Source: Brevibacterium sp. RIT 803
GTDB taxonomy: Bacteria; Actinomycetota; Actinomycetes; Actinomycetales; Brevibacteriaceae
Assembly (NCBI RefSeq): GCF_016892625.1
Contig: NZ_JAFEMW010000001.1
Coordinates: 1,426,001 to 1,490,000 of the forward strand
Length of the DNA: 64,000 nt
Direction of reading: 5' to 3'
Positions 16,683 through 24,417 of the stretch are shown here, in pieces. Positions within the stretch are counted from its first letter, which is position 1; each line of letters begins with the position of its first letter. The notes beneath the pieces were generated by a model. That model ran no database searches. It saw only the letters and a program-made list of their open reading frames with translations, and was not told the origin of the DNA. Both the position numbers and the translations under genes were made by a program.

Positions 16683-17831
16683 ATGGATCTAGAACTCAAC
16701 GACATTCAGCAGGAACTCGCCAGCACCCTGAACAAATACCTGCGCAGCGAGTACGACACCCAAGCCCGCGAGGCCATTCTGCACAGCGAAGAGGGCATCT
16801 CCCGCGAGAAGTGGGAGCAGTTCGCAGAGATGGGCCTGCTCGGTCTGGCAATCCCGGAGAACTACGGTGGGGCAGAAATGACCTTCGCCGAGGTTGCTGT
16901 GGTCTTGGAGGCATTCGGCCGTTCACTCGTGCTCGAGCCGTTCCTGGCTACCGCAGTGCTGGGTGCCAATGCGATCGTCGCCGCCGGCAGCGAAGAGCAG
17001 AAGCAGGAGATCCTGCCCTCCGTGTGCGAAGGCCAGACCTTCCTCGCATTTGCAGCCCTCGAGCCCGGCCTGCGCTACGCAGTCGATACTCCGTCCACCA
17101 CCGCCTCGGCGGGCGCTGACGGTGCCTTCACGATCAGTGGCGAGAAGATCGGCGTGCTCGGCGGTGACGTCGCCGACCAGTTCATCGTCACGGCCTCGGA
17201 GAACGGTGAACTCGGATTGTTCCTGGCCGCCGCGACAGCAACCGGAGTCTCCCGCGTCGCTCACCGTCAGGCCGACGGCCAGGGAAGCGCCAGCGTGAAG
17301 TTCGACAATGCACCGGCCCAGCGCCTCGGTGCCGCCGATGCGAATGCCGTCGTCGCCGAGGTGCTCGACACGGCGAACGCTGCGATCATGGCCGAAGCAG
17401 TCGGTGTCATGGAAGCCTCGCTGACCATGACCGCCGAGTATCTCAAGACCCGTGAGCAGTTCGGTGCCCCAATCGGTGCCAATCAGGCCCTGCAGCACCG
17501 TGCGGCCGACCTCTACGCGGACCTCGAGTATGCGCGCAGCATGGCCCTGTACTCACGACTTGCTGTCACCAACGAGGAGACCGGCTCCGAGAAGGACCGC
17601 CACCGTGATGTCATCGCGGCCAAGATCATCATCGATCAGTCGGCTCGCACCATCAGCCAGGAGTCGATTCAGATGCATGGCGGCATCGGCATGACGATGG
17701 AGTACCCGATCGGTCATTATGCAAAGCGTCTGACCGTCATCTCGCGCACCTTCGACGATGCCGATTCGCTGACTGCCGAGCTGGCAGAGATCGGTGGGCT
17801 CATCGAGCCGCAGGCTGCCGACCTGAACTGA
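16683..17831 (+). CDS. Acyl-CoA dehydrogenase, small subunit (PimD-like)
   Basis: 382-aa partner of the preceding ACAD. N-terminal helical domain (EMGLLGLAIPENYGG), a more divergent middle domain, and a conserved C-terminal half with KTREQFGAPIGANQ and MHGGIGMTMEYPIGHYAKR. The Glu in MTMEYP sits where the catalytic base of many ACADs lies. One subunit carrying the base and the other the better FAD-binding half matches known heteromeric acyl-CoA dehydrogenases. AAGAAGAGG precedes the ATG. A strong hairpin 58 bp after the stop ends the operon. Physiological role: beta-oxidation of a bulky or dicarboxylic acyl-CoA is plausible but unproven. Confidence 0.87.
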   Translation: MDLELNDIQQELASTLNKYLRSEYDTQAREAILHSEEGISREKWEQFAEMGLLGLAIPENYGGAEMTFAEVAVVLEAFGRSLVLEPFLATAVLGANAIVAAGSEEQKQEILPSVCEGQTFLAFAALEPGLRYAVDTPSTTASAGADGAFTISGEKIGVLGGDVADQFIVTASENGELGLFLAAATATGVSRVAHRQADGQGSASVKFDNAPAQRLGAADANAVVAEVLDTANAAIMAEAVGVMEASLTMTAEYLKTREQFGAPIGANQALQHRAADLYADLEYARSMALYSRLAVTNEETGSEKDRHRDVIAAKIIIDQSARTISQESIQMHGGIGMTMEYPIGHYAKRLTVISRTFDDADSLTAELAEIGGLIEPQAADLN

Positions 17832-17888
17832 GGCCACAGCCCGACGCCGAGCATTCGCTGACGTCGGGCGTCGAAGTCTCTGCAGAGG

Positions 17889-17943
17889 AGAAGGGGCGCT
17901 CCGTGTTCTTCCGATAATGGAAACAACGCGGGGCGCCCCTTCT
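17889..17943 (+). terminator. Rho-independent-like terminator of the acyl-CoA dehydrogenase operon
   Basis: An 11-bp perfect stem (AGAAGGGGCGC / GCGCCCCTTCT) with a 33-nt loop that can fold further, followed by a T-rich stretch (TCGTCCTTTTC). It lies 58 bp past the second acyl-CoA dehydrogenase stop. Confidence 0.7.
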
Positions 17944-17993
17944 TCGTCCTTTTCTGCACCTGTGCCGCAGCAGAAGCGATGAACCACCGGACA

Positions 17994-18045
17994 GTTGGTC
18001 AGTTCTGCTCGAAGCCAGCGCTGGAATCGACGAGAACTGACCAAC
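17994..18045. repeat. Intergenic palindromic element with 13-bp arms
   Basis: Arms GTTGGTCAGTTCT and AGAACTGACCAAC match perfectly around a 26-nt centre that itself holds the 10-bp palindrome CCAGCGCTGG. There is no T-tract. It may be a REP-like element or the terminator of the leftward SpoU gene, whose stop is about 110 bp away. Confidence 0.6.
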
Positions 18046-18154
18046 CGTTGGGGCCGAAAGCGCCGGTGAGAGCACAGTACAGCGCCCGCCCGTCCTCGAT
18101 CGGCCCACGGACAGCTGAGCCGCCCATCGGCCGCCCTCATCACGTTGGCTGGAT

Positions 18155-18784
18155 TCAGTCCACCGGCTGGTCGTAGACGTGGCGACGGACCCAGGCGTGC
18201 ATGGTGATCGCGGCAGCTGCGGCCGCATTCATCGATCGGGTTGAACCGTACTGTGCGATCGACAGCACCGCTGCGCTCGCCTGGTGCGCTTCCTCGCTCA
18301 GGCCCGGCCCTTCCTGCCCGAAGAGCAGCAGGCTGCGTCGCGGCAGGTCATAGGTCTCCAACGGCACCGAGTCCGGGAAGTTGTCGATTCCGATCAGCGG
18401 GACGGAATTGTCGGTGCACCACTGCAGGAGGTCGTCGATGCTCGGATGGTGGATGATGTGCTGGTACCGGTCGGTGACCATCGCCCCGCGCCGATTCCAC
18501 CGCCGCCTGCCCACGATGTGCACCGCGGCGGCGTTGAAGGCGTTGGCCGTCCTGACCACCGACCCGATGTTGAGGTCGTGCTGCCAGTTCTCCACACCGA
18601 CGTGGAATTCGTGCCGCGTCGTGTCGAGATCGGCGACGATCGCATCGAGCTTCCAGTATCGGTATCTGTCCACGACATTGCGACGATCGCCCTCAGCCAG
18701 CAGCTCAGGATCAAAGTGCTCAGACACAGGCCAGGGGCCGGTCCACGGACCGACCCCTACCTGTGGCGTGCTGTCTTCAGTCAC
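18155..18784 (-). CDS. SpoU/TrmH-family 2'-O-ribose RNA methyltransferase
   Basis: 209-aa SPOUT-class enzyme that should transfer a methyl group from SAM to a ribose 2'-OH of tRNA or rRNA. Its three family motifs are visible: motif 1 NIGSVVRTANAFN (72-84), motif 2 LLLFGQEGPGLSEEA (about 147-161) and motif 3 with the trefoil-knot SAM site IAQYGSTRSMNAAAAAAI (about 175-192). There is no N-terminal substrate-binding extension of the TsnR type, only about 50 residues before the fold. The ABC permease gene ends inside its first codons (4-nt overlap), so it is co-transcribed with the ABC genes upstream. The RNA target is unknown. Confidence 0.88.
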   Translation of the reverse strand: MTEDSTPQVGVGPWTGPWPVSEHFDPELLAEGDRRNVVDRYRYWKLDAIVADLDTTRHEFHVGVENWQHDLNIGSVVRTANAFNAAAVHIVGRRRWNRRGAMVTDRYQHIIHHPSIDDLLQWCTDNSVPLIGIDNFPDSVPLETYDLPRRSLLLFGQEGPGLSEEAHQASAAVLSIAQYGSTRSMNAAAAAAITMHAWVRRHVYDQPVD

Positions 18785-20364
18785 TTCTTGTCATCGGTTT
18801 CATCCGTTGACTCATCAACCTTCGTCTTCTTCGCCGAGGTGTCGGCGGCGTCCGAGTCGATCCCATCGTCCGAGTCGGAGTCAGAGTCCGCATCATCCCC
18901 CGATTCCGCGGCAGGGTCCTGAGAACTCGCCTTCTTGCCGGCGGAGCCGACGGAGACCTTCTGCGCACGCTTACTCATCTTCACGGTCTTGCCGCCGCGT
19001 CCTCCGCCGGTGAGCACCGCGCGAACGTAGGCACTGCTGGCCAAGGAGTGGATGATGAGAGCGACCAGGGCAGCAATGGCTGCGGCGACGAGTCCCTCCC
19101 ACCATGCGGGTGGGCTGCCGAAGAAGCGTCCGGCAATTCCCAGCGGCGAGGTGAACGGAGTCCACGACAGCACCTTGGCGACCGTTCCCGATGCTCCCAC
19201 GATGACGGGTGCGATGAAGCCGGCGACGGTGATGACGCCGATGATCGAGACGAAGGCCTTGCGCGCCTTGCTGCCGGACACCGTCGATGCCCAGACGAGG
19301 AGCGCGTAGATCGCCCATGCGGTGAACAGCAGCGTCAGTGCGAACCAGCCCAGGCCGGGCAGCATGGCGAATGCCAGTGAGGTCTTGCCTGTGATGGAGA
19401 GTCCGAGCTCGGCCACAACGATCGCGACGACAAGGTGGACAGCTGTCAGAGACAGCATGCCCGTGATCCGGCCCGACGCCGAGGCGCGAGGTGGGATCGT
19501 AGCGGCGATGATCTCAGTGATCCGATTGCGCTTCTCCAGGCGCAGGTTCTGATAGAGCGCGGTGCCGAGTGTAGCCACCACGAGCAGTGCGAACACTGCC
19601 ATGGCCCACAGCAGCCCAGTGGCGACCTCGTCGCCGACCGCCGGCGAGTTCAGCAGTGTGGCTTCAGTCTTCGGTGCCAGCTTCTCCAGCAGCTCCTCGG
19701 GCTGTTCGTCCAAGGCGATGATCGTCGGCTGTGCCTGTCCGCTGGGGTCCTGGATGAAGGCCGCGTCGACCTTGCCTTCCTTGACCAGCTTCTCCGCGGT
19801 TTGAGCGTCCTTGGCGTCGGTGATCTTCACACCCAGCTGCTGCTCGTACATCGCAGCCTGCTCACCCACACCGACCATAGCCATGCTCGGTGTACCCGAC
19901 TTCGAGTCTGATCCAGCGACGACGCCCGAGATGATCGCAGCGAGGATTCCGAGCACGATGACTGCACCTGTGACCAGGAAGAACGGACTGCGCAATGCGG
20001 TCGTGCTCTCCCGGTTCGATACCAGCCAGGCGGCCTGACGCCTGTTCACGTCGACGAACTCGGAGACCAGACCGGTCTCGGGAAGCTCATCGGCCGAGGG
20101 CCGGTCCTCGGCGAGTTCGAACGGAACCTCATCGAGTCCGTCGTCGGCCGCCGCTGCGTCAGCATCGCTGGCGTCAGCTGTGTCGCTCGCATCGTCGGCG
20201 GCCGCAGCAGGCTTGGTGCCCTGTGCTGAGTCTGCATCGTTGTCGGTCACCGTCACGTCGTCGCCGACGGCCGTGCCCAGATCATCGATGTTCTCTCCCG
20301 CGGTGCCCTTCGACACCTGCGGCTCCGGGGAGTCCCCGTCCTGGCCTTCGTCCTTGCCTGCCAT
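18781..20364 (-). CDS. ABC-2 type (NatB-like) exporter permease with acidic termini
   Basis: 527-aa membrane protein. Residues 1-110 are acidic and low-complexity (Asp/Ala-rich), and the last 60 residues form an acidic Ser/Asp/Lys tail. Between them lie a membrane helix (about 128-153), an extracytoplasmic loop of about 120 residues, and five or so further helices, the ABC-2/NatB arrangement. It pairs with the ATPase encoded just upstream. The substrate is unknown (Na+ export is known only for distant relatives). I start at the ATG at 20364 because AGGAGG lies seven bases before it; the GTG three bases earlier is an alternative. The stop overlaps the SpoU gene. The acidic tails are unusual for this family. 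Confidence 0.85.
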   Translation of the reverse strand: MAGKDEGQDGDSPEPQVSKGTAGENIDDLGTAVGDDVTVTDNDADSAQGTKPAAAADDASDTADASDADAAAADDGLDEVPFELAEDRPSADELPETGLVSEFVDVNRRQAAWLVSNRESTTALRSPFFLVTGAVIVLGILAAIISGVVAGSDSKSGTPSMAMVGVGEQAAMYEQQLGVKITDAKDAQTAEKLVKEGKVDAAFIQDPSGQAQPTIIALDEQPEELLEKLAPKTEATLLNSPAVGDEVATGLLWAMAVFALLVVATLGTALYQNLRLEKRNRITEIIAATIPPRASASGRITGMLSLTAVHLVVAIVVAELGLSITGKTSLAFAMLPGLGWFALTLLFTAWAIYALLVWASTVSGSKARKAFVSIIGVITVAGFIAPVIVGASGTVAKVLSWTPFTSPLGIAGRFFGSPPAWWEGLVAAAIAALVALIIHSLASSAYVRAVLTGGGRGGKTVKMSKRAQKVSVGSAGKKASSQDPAAESGDDADSDSDSDDGIDSDAADTSAKKTKVDESTDETDDKK

Positions 20365-21245
20365 CACAAAGCCTCCTTGTACTGCTCGGCCAATGTCGGG
20401 CGAACACTCTCGAAACTCTTCACACCATTCAGTGCTGCCACGGTCTGTGCTGCGGAGCCTGCATCGACTGCCCGGAAGCTGACGATGTTGCCTGCGGAAT
20501 CGAGAACCGCAACATCGCTGATGCCAGCGCGGCCCTCCAACGACTTGGCGGCCGCCTCTGCATCGTCAAGCTCCACACGGTACTTCACGTCCGAGCGCAG
20601 CTCCTGCACGCTGCCGGACACGCTTGTCCGGCCCTGACTGAGGACGATGACATCGTCGGCATAGGTCTGCGCGGCCTCCCAATTGTCGGTGGCCAGGACG
20701 ACGGGCACCCCGGAGGCGGCGTGGGCACGCAGGAGAGACATCACAAGCTCGGTTGACTGTGAGTCGAGCCCGGAGAAGGCGTCATCGATGACGACGACAT
20801 CGGGGTCGGCGGCCAACGTCGCTGCGATGTCGACGCGGGCGATCTCCGTGCCGCTGAGGTTCTTCAACGGTGCATACCCGCGATCGGCGAGCTCGAGGCG
20901 TGAGAGGAGAGTCAGCGCATTGCGCTCTGCGGCCCCGAGGGTGATGCCGTGCAGACGCGCCAGGTAGACGATCTGATCGATCACACGCATGTTCGGGTAG
21001 CCGCCACGCTCGGCGGGCAGATATCCGAAGTTCTGACGATCGCCGAAGTCGAGCTCGAAGTCCTCGAGCTTGACGGTGCCCTCATCGGGCGAGATCAGCC
21101 CCATGATGACGCGAACCAGCTCGGTCCGGCCGGCTGAACGGGTTCCGACGATTGCGGTGATCCGGCCTGCCTGCGCGGTGAAACTCACCTCGTCGAGATA
21201 AGTTCGCTTTCCCTTGCGCAGGGAAACCTCTTTCAGTGTGAGCAC
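20364..21245 (-). CDS. ABC transporter ATP-binding protein with degenerate catalytic motifs
   Basis: 293-aa nucleotide-binding subunit for the adjacent permease. Motifs deviate at most key positions: Walker A is GTRSAGRT (Lys to Arg40), the signature is LSGTE rather than LSGGQ (130-134), Walker B reads VVVIDDAFSGLD so the catalytic Glu is Asp155, and the H-loop reads ATDNWE with Asp in place of His (187). About 80 residues follow the core, ending in a small alpha-beta extension. ATP binding may survive but hydrolysis should be slow or absent unless a partner supplies it; no second ATPase gene is adjacent. The stop overlaps the permease start (ATG/TGA). Confidence 0.87.
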   Translation of the reverse strand: MLTLKEVSLRKGKRTYLDEVSFTAQAGRITAIVGTRSAGRTELVRVIMGLISPDEGTVKLEDFELDFGDRQNFGYLPAERGGYPNMRVIDQIVYLARLHGITLGAAERNALTLLSRLELADRGYAPLKNLSGTEIARVDIAATLAADPDVVVIDDAFSGLDSQSTELVMSLLRAHAASGVPVVLATDNWEAAQTYADDVIVLSQGRTSVSGSVQELRSDVKYRVELDDAEAAAKSLEGRAGISDVAVLDSAGNIVSFRAVDAGSAAQTVAALNGVKSFESVRPTLAEQYKEAL

Positions 21246-21412
21246 GCGTCATCCTTACTTTTCCTGAAGCAGTACTGTGGGAGTGTCTCATCTATCGTGT
21301 TGAATCGACCACGATGTTTCAAACCAGGATCCCGATTACGACAGAATTGCCAGTCGAGTCCCAGCTGGTGATCGACGGGTGGAGATCCGCCCGTGAAGCT
21401 CCGGGGAACGTC

Positions 21413-21979
21413 TCAATCCAACCCAAGATCGCTTGTCGTCAATGCCGTGAGATACGGAATGCCTGTTGCCTCAACGCGTTCCTTGGCGCCCGTGTCCCGG
21501 TCCATGACCACGGCCACGGCCACCACCTCGGCGCCGGCCTCTTTGAGGGCTTCGACCGCTGTGAGCACGGAACCGCCAGTCGTCGAGGTGTCCTCGACCG
21601 CGACGACCCGCTTGCCTTTGACGTCTGGCCCCTCAACTCGACGAGACATCCCATGCTTCTTCGCCTCCTTGCGAACGACGAAGGAGTCCACCGGAGCGCC
21701 GCGGACCACTGAGCGGTGCATGACGGCGGTTCCGACCGGATCGGCGCCCATCGTCAGCCCGCCCACGGCGTCGACCTTGTCGAGCAGCCCTTCGGCGGCC
21801 AGGAGATCGAGCACCACATCACCGATCAGCGGTGCGGAGCGATGGTCGAGAGTGACCCTGCGCAGATCCAGATAGTAGTCAGCTTCCCTGCCAGATGAGA
21901 GGGTCACCTTGCCACGAACAACGGCGAGTTCGTCGATGAGGTCGAGCAATTGTCGGCGGGTGTCTGCACTATCGGTCAT
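21413..21979 (-). CDS. pyrE: Orotate phosphoribosyltransferase
   Basis: 188-aa cytosolic enzyme of pyrimidine synthesis that joins orotate to PRPP to give OMP. The PRPP-binding loop is RVVAVEDTSTTGGS (about 124-137), with the usual acidic pair and Thr/Gly run, and the flexible-loop region VVRKEAKKHG (about 101-110) carries the conserved lysines. It is monocistronic here, away from other pyr genes, with about 170 bp before the ABC ATPase gene. Length fits the family (about 180-210). No PyrR-type attenuator was recognised upstream, although a three-copy 32-bp-spaced repeat lies in the upstream region. Confidence 0.93.
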   Translation of the reverse strand: MTDSADTRRQLLDLIDELAVVRGKVTLSSGREADYYLDLRRVTLDHRSAPLIGDVVLDLLAAEGLLDKVDAVGGLTMGADPVGTAVMHRSVVRGAPVDSFVVRKEAKKHGMSRRVEGPDVKGKRVVAVEDTSTTGGSVLTAVEALKEAGAEVVAVAVVMDRDTGAKERVEATGIPYLTALTTSDLGLD

Positions 21980-22353
21980 GCCCCCAAGTCTAAACGGCCA
22001 GTGCAGTTGCGCAGACCAGGGCTGTCACACACGCCCAGGTCCTCTGTTCTTCGAGGCTCTCGCGGGCTCCCACGCCTCCCATAGGAGAGTCATCCCACGC
22101 CGAGGTGGTCGCGTATCTCCGGCTGTCCTCGCCGAGGCGGTGGTGAAGTTCTGAGCACCCTCGCCGAGGTGGTGATGGGGATCACGGCATTCGAATCGAA
22201 TTCGTCCGTGAGGTTTCCGCCAAGCGAACGTCTGTCTCATTGTCATAAAAGATCGGGCCAAGCTGTACGTTCCGTGAGAATCGGATCTACCATGGGAGAC
22301 AGCTCCACCCAACATGCCCGATCATCAGCAACTTCAGAAGGGATGTGAACCTC
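21980..22353. other. 374-bp divergent intergenic region between pyrE and glsB
   Basis: No gene supported. It contains the three evenly spaced CGCCGAGG copies listed separately, then an AT-richer stretch (22195-22290) where the glsB promoter should lie. Confidence 0.5.
22098..22193. repeat. Three direct repeats with exact 32-bp spacing
   Basis: A 12-bp core CGCCGAGG[T/C]GGT occurs at 22098, 22130 and 22162, that is every 32 bp, about three helical turns. The sequence between cores differs, so the regular spacing is not simply a recent tandem duplication. It lies in the divergent pyrE-glsB promoter region and could be a cooperative operator. Confidence 0.55.
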
Positions 22354-22632
22354 ATGGGTTTCATCGCATATTTGATTCTCGGACTCATTGCCGGCGCCAT
22401 TGCCAAGGCGATTCTGCCGGGCAAGCAGGGCGGCGGCATCATCGCCACACTCATCATCGGCGTCATCGGAGCCATGCTCGGAGGTTGGATCGGAGGCGCA
22501 CTCTTCGGAGTCCAGATGGATGCGTTCTTCTCGCTGTCCTCCTGGCTGTGTGCGATCGGCGGCGCGCTGATCGTCCTCATCATCTGGGGCTTCATCACCA
22601 GCAAGATGGGCAAGAAGGACAAAGCAGCCTGA
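22354..22632 (+). CDS. GlsB/YeaQ/YmgE-family stress-response membrane protein
   Basis: 92-aa very hydrophobic protein with three predicted membrane helices (about 2-20, 27-47, 56-80), the repeated GG-rich pattern LIAGAIAKAILPG and GAMLGGWIGGALFG, and a short Lys-rich C terminus (SKMGKKDK). This is the classic transglycosylase-associated/GlsB family, often induced by general or acid stress; the biochemical role is not known. A GTG three codons upstream is possible, but the family normally begins MGFIA, and AAGGG upstream suits the ATG. A 22-bp hairpin ends the transcript. It sits next to the Asp23 cluster, fitting a shared envelope-stress theme. Confidence 0.88.
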   Translation: MGFIAYLILGLIAGAIAKAILPGKQGGGIIATLIIGVIGAMLGGWIGGALFGVQMDAFFSLSSWLCAIGGALIVLIIWGFITSKMGKKDKAA

Positions 22633-22683
22633 TTATGATCTGACCTGGGCACGATTCGACCCTTGTCGAGTCACGTCCAGCGT

Positions 22684-22727
22684 GTGAAGAGGCCCGGAAT
22701 CCAGCACTGGATTCCGGGCCTCTTCAC
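22684..22727. terminator. Strong hairpin between glsB and the Asp23-type genes
   Basis: A perfect 21-bp stem (22684-22704 with 22707-22727) around a 2-nt centre; one more pair is possible outside. The genes on both sides converge here, so it probably works in both directions. There is no run of T longer than two. Confidence 0.8.
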
Positions 22728-22780
22728 ATTCACCAGCATTCCCAGCTGTCACCGACCGTCGCTGACGGTCGGTGACACGA

Positions 22781-23194
22781 CTACCCCCGGCTGACGACGC
22801 GCAGGTCGATGTCGAGCCGCCCGCTGACCTCCACGGCCCCGCGAGCGATGTCGGCTTCGACGACGGAGAAGATCTCATCGACGACCTCGGTGACCGAACG
22901 AGTGTGGTCAAGGTGGGCGTCGATCCTCACCTTCACACCGTCACCGCCCCGAGTCACGTCTACACCCACAGGCTCATCGCCGGTGCGCCGCAGCACCTTG
23001 GCAGTGGCGGTGGCGACCAGGTCACGCAGTCCCGGTGCCAGGGCTCTGACCCCGGCGATCGAGTTCACGGAGTCGGCCAGCCGGGCCGATTCCACAACCT
23101 CCTTACCGTTGCCGCTGACAGAGTCATTGCCGCTGTACACGAGATTGGAGTCCTTCGACACACCACGATCAGTCAACGTACACATCCTCAGCAT
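22781..23194 (-). CDS. Small alkaline-shock (Asp23)-cluster protein
   Basis: 137-aa soluble protein at the end of the sigma-Asp23 unit. Its second half has the alternating beta-alpha-beta pattern of Asp23/Gls24 relatives (VKVRIDAHLDHTRSVTEVVDEI then VEVSGRLDIDLRVV), and residues 40-75 (SVNSIAGVRALAPGLRDLV) also fit the family's 'interface' helix. The start is uncertain: the ATG at 23194 lacks a ribosome-binding site, while a TTG at 23176 has GAGG nine bases upstream and would overlap the preceding stop. Role: probably part of the envelope-stress assembly. The exact function is unknown and the family assignment is by pattern only. Confidence 0.65.
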   Translation of the reverse strand: MLRMCTLTDRGVSKDSNLVYSGNDSVSGNGKEVVESARLADSVNSIAGVRALAPGLRDLVATATAKVLRRTGDEPVGVDVTRGGDGVKVRIDAHLDHTRSVTEVVDEIFSVVEADIARGAVEVSGRLDIDLRVVSRG

Positions 23195-23669
23195 TGATAT
23201 CGATCCGGGCCGCGGGGATCCCCAACTCGGCCTGGACCTCGGCGGATACGGATCGTCGGATCGCCTCGGCGGTGGGACCGAAGGAGATGCCGGCGCGCAT
23301 GGCCACCGTCAGCGACACCGTCGCCGCACTCCCCACCGGATCCCCGGCAGGCTCGACCTCGACGCTGCGGGCTCGGATCCCATCCACTAAGTCAACGGCA
23401 TTGCGCACAATTGAGCGCACCGAAGCGGTCGAGATCGAGAACGGGTGCCCCTGCTCTGTCTGCAGATTGGTCGAGGGCCCCCGGTACAGATCGTCTCTGA
23501 CCAGCTGAAGGATGCGCTCACGCACTCCGGCCGTATCTTCGGGCTCGGGTTGGAACGTGCTCATGTATTCGTCGATGACACCGCGAAGTTGGGCGTCTGA
23601 CTCCGCCTGGGAATCGGCACTCATCGGGTCGAGTTCAGCCCCGGAGCCGACGTGCTCGTTCACATCCAT
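23169..23669 (-). CDS. Asp23/Gls24-like envelope stress protein
   Basis: 166-aa protein with an acidic, unstructured first 50 residues followed by an Asp23-like fold (TASVRSIVRNAVDLVDGIRA; VSLTVAMRAGISFGPTAEAI; AELGIPAARIDINAEDVYVD). The ending, a hydrophobic strand with Asp/Val alternation, is characteristic of this family. GGAAGG lies four bases before the ATG, which overlaps the sigma-factor gene by ten bases, so translation is coupled. In Gram-positives Asp23 proteins line the membrane and respond to cell-envelope stress. The direct link to a sigma factor suggests it could modulate that factor, for example as a soluble anti-sigma-like partner; this is inference. Confidence 0.72.
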   Translation of the reverse strand: MDVNEHVGSGAELDPMSADSQAESDAQLRGVIDEYMSTFQPEPEDTAGVRERILQLVRDDLYRGPSTNLQTEQGHPFSISTASVRSIVRNAVDLVDGIRARSVEVEPAGDPVGSAATVSLTVAMRAGISFGPTAEAIRRSVSAEVQAELGIPAARIDINAEDVYVD

Positions 23670-24223
23670 CCTTCCATCCCCTCCATGATGGCAGTGCGGG
23701 CTCGGTGAATTCGGCCGCGCACACTGCCTTCACTGATGCCCAGAGTCGTCGCCACCTCGGCGTAGCTGAGGCCTTCCATCTGGTGGAGTACCCACGTTAC
23801 CCGCTGTTCTGATGAGAGCGTCTGGAGAACGTCTGAGAAATGCTGCAGAGCTGTACGCGCCTCGACGGACTTCTCAACCGACGCCCGTCCATCCGCATGG
23901 ATGCTCATATCGTCTGGATCCTGCGCGTCCGAAGGCCTGGCCATCCTCCTGCGCAGCAGGTCGGTGCACTTGTTCGACGCCAGACGGTAGATCCACGTGC
24001 CGAAAGCGGCCGGTTCGGTCAGAGCGTTCATCGATTTCCACGCCTGCACCAGCGTGTCCTGCACGACGTCTTCCGCGTCCTGCCGGTCACCGAGCGTGCG
24101 CAGGCAGAACCGCAGGAGCTTCGTCTCATACCGGTCGACCAACGCCTCGAAAGCGTCGATATCGCCCTCTCTCGCGCGCACGACGAGGGTGACGATATCG
24201 AAGCGATCATCGTGCCTTGTCAT
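23660..24223 (-). CDS. ECF-type sigma-70 family RNA polymerase sigma factor
   Basis: 187-aa sigma factor with region 2 (about 20-85: LLRFCLRTLGDRQDAEDVVQ and AWKSMNALTEPAAFGTWIYRLA), a linker rich in Asp, and region 4 (about 125-180: LSSEQRVTWVLHQMEGLSYA then GISEGSVRGRIHRAR, the -35-binding HTH). No zinc-ribbon or other anti-sigma gene is adjacent; instead the next gene is an Asp23-like protein. I start at the Met of MTRHDDRFD because upstream codons lie in a region with no family similarity. It is divergently oriented to the second Asp23 operon, which it may control. Confidence 0.88.
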   Translation of the reverse strand: MTRHDDRFDIVTLVVRAREGDIDAFEALVDRYETKLLRFCLRTLGDRQDAEDVVQDTLVQAWKSMNALTEPAAFGTWIYRLASNKCTDLLRRRMARPSDAQDPDDMSIHADGRASVEKSVEARTALQHFSDVLQTLSSEQRVTWVLHQMEGLSYAEVATTLGISEGSVRGRIHRARTAIMEGMEGWM

Positions 24224-24283
24224 ACCCACATCGTATGCGAACGCAATCGCCGTGAGCAGGTTCGCCACGTCGGGAGGAACCTG

Positions 24284-24310
24284 TTTCACCGGAGAGATGA
24301 TTTTCACCGG
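24284..24310. promoter_or_regulatory. Direct repeat TTTCACCGG in the divergent sigma/Asp23 promoter region
   Basis: TTTCACCGG occurs at 24284-24292 and again at 24302-24310, 18 bp apart, between the sigma-factor gene and the rightward asp23 gene. It may be a regulator site or a pair of -35-like elements on the minus strand (CCGGTGAAA). No protein assignment is possible from sequence. Confidence 0.4.
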
Positions 24311-24417
24311 CGCGAAGATTCTTTCGCAATCATGCGTGAGGTTTGTCGGTCATGCGCGTCTGTACTCATAACAAGCCTGTTCTCGCAACAGGATCATCGA
24401 AGCGAAAAGGAAGACAC

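Larger units (their letters stand above)
17832..18154. other. 323-bp convergent intergenic region
   Basis: No gene seen. It contains an 8-bp stem (17839-17846 with 17862-17869), the strong hairpin at 17889-17943, and the 13-bp inverted repeat at 17994-18045. Three stem-loops within about 200 bp between convergent genes suggest stacked transcription stops or repeat elements. Confidence 0.55.
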
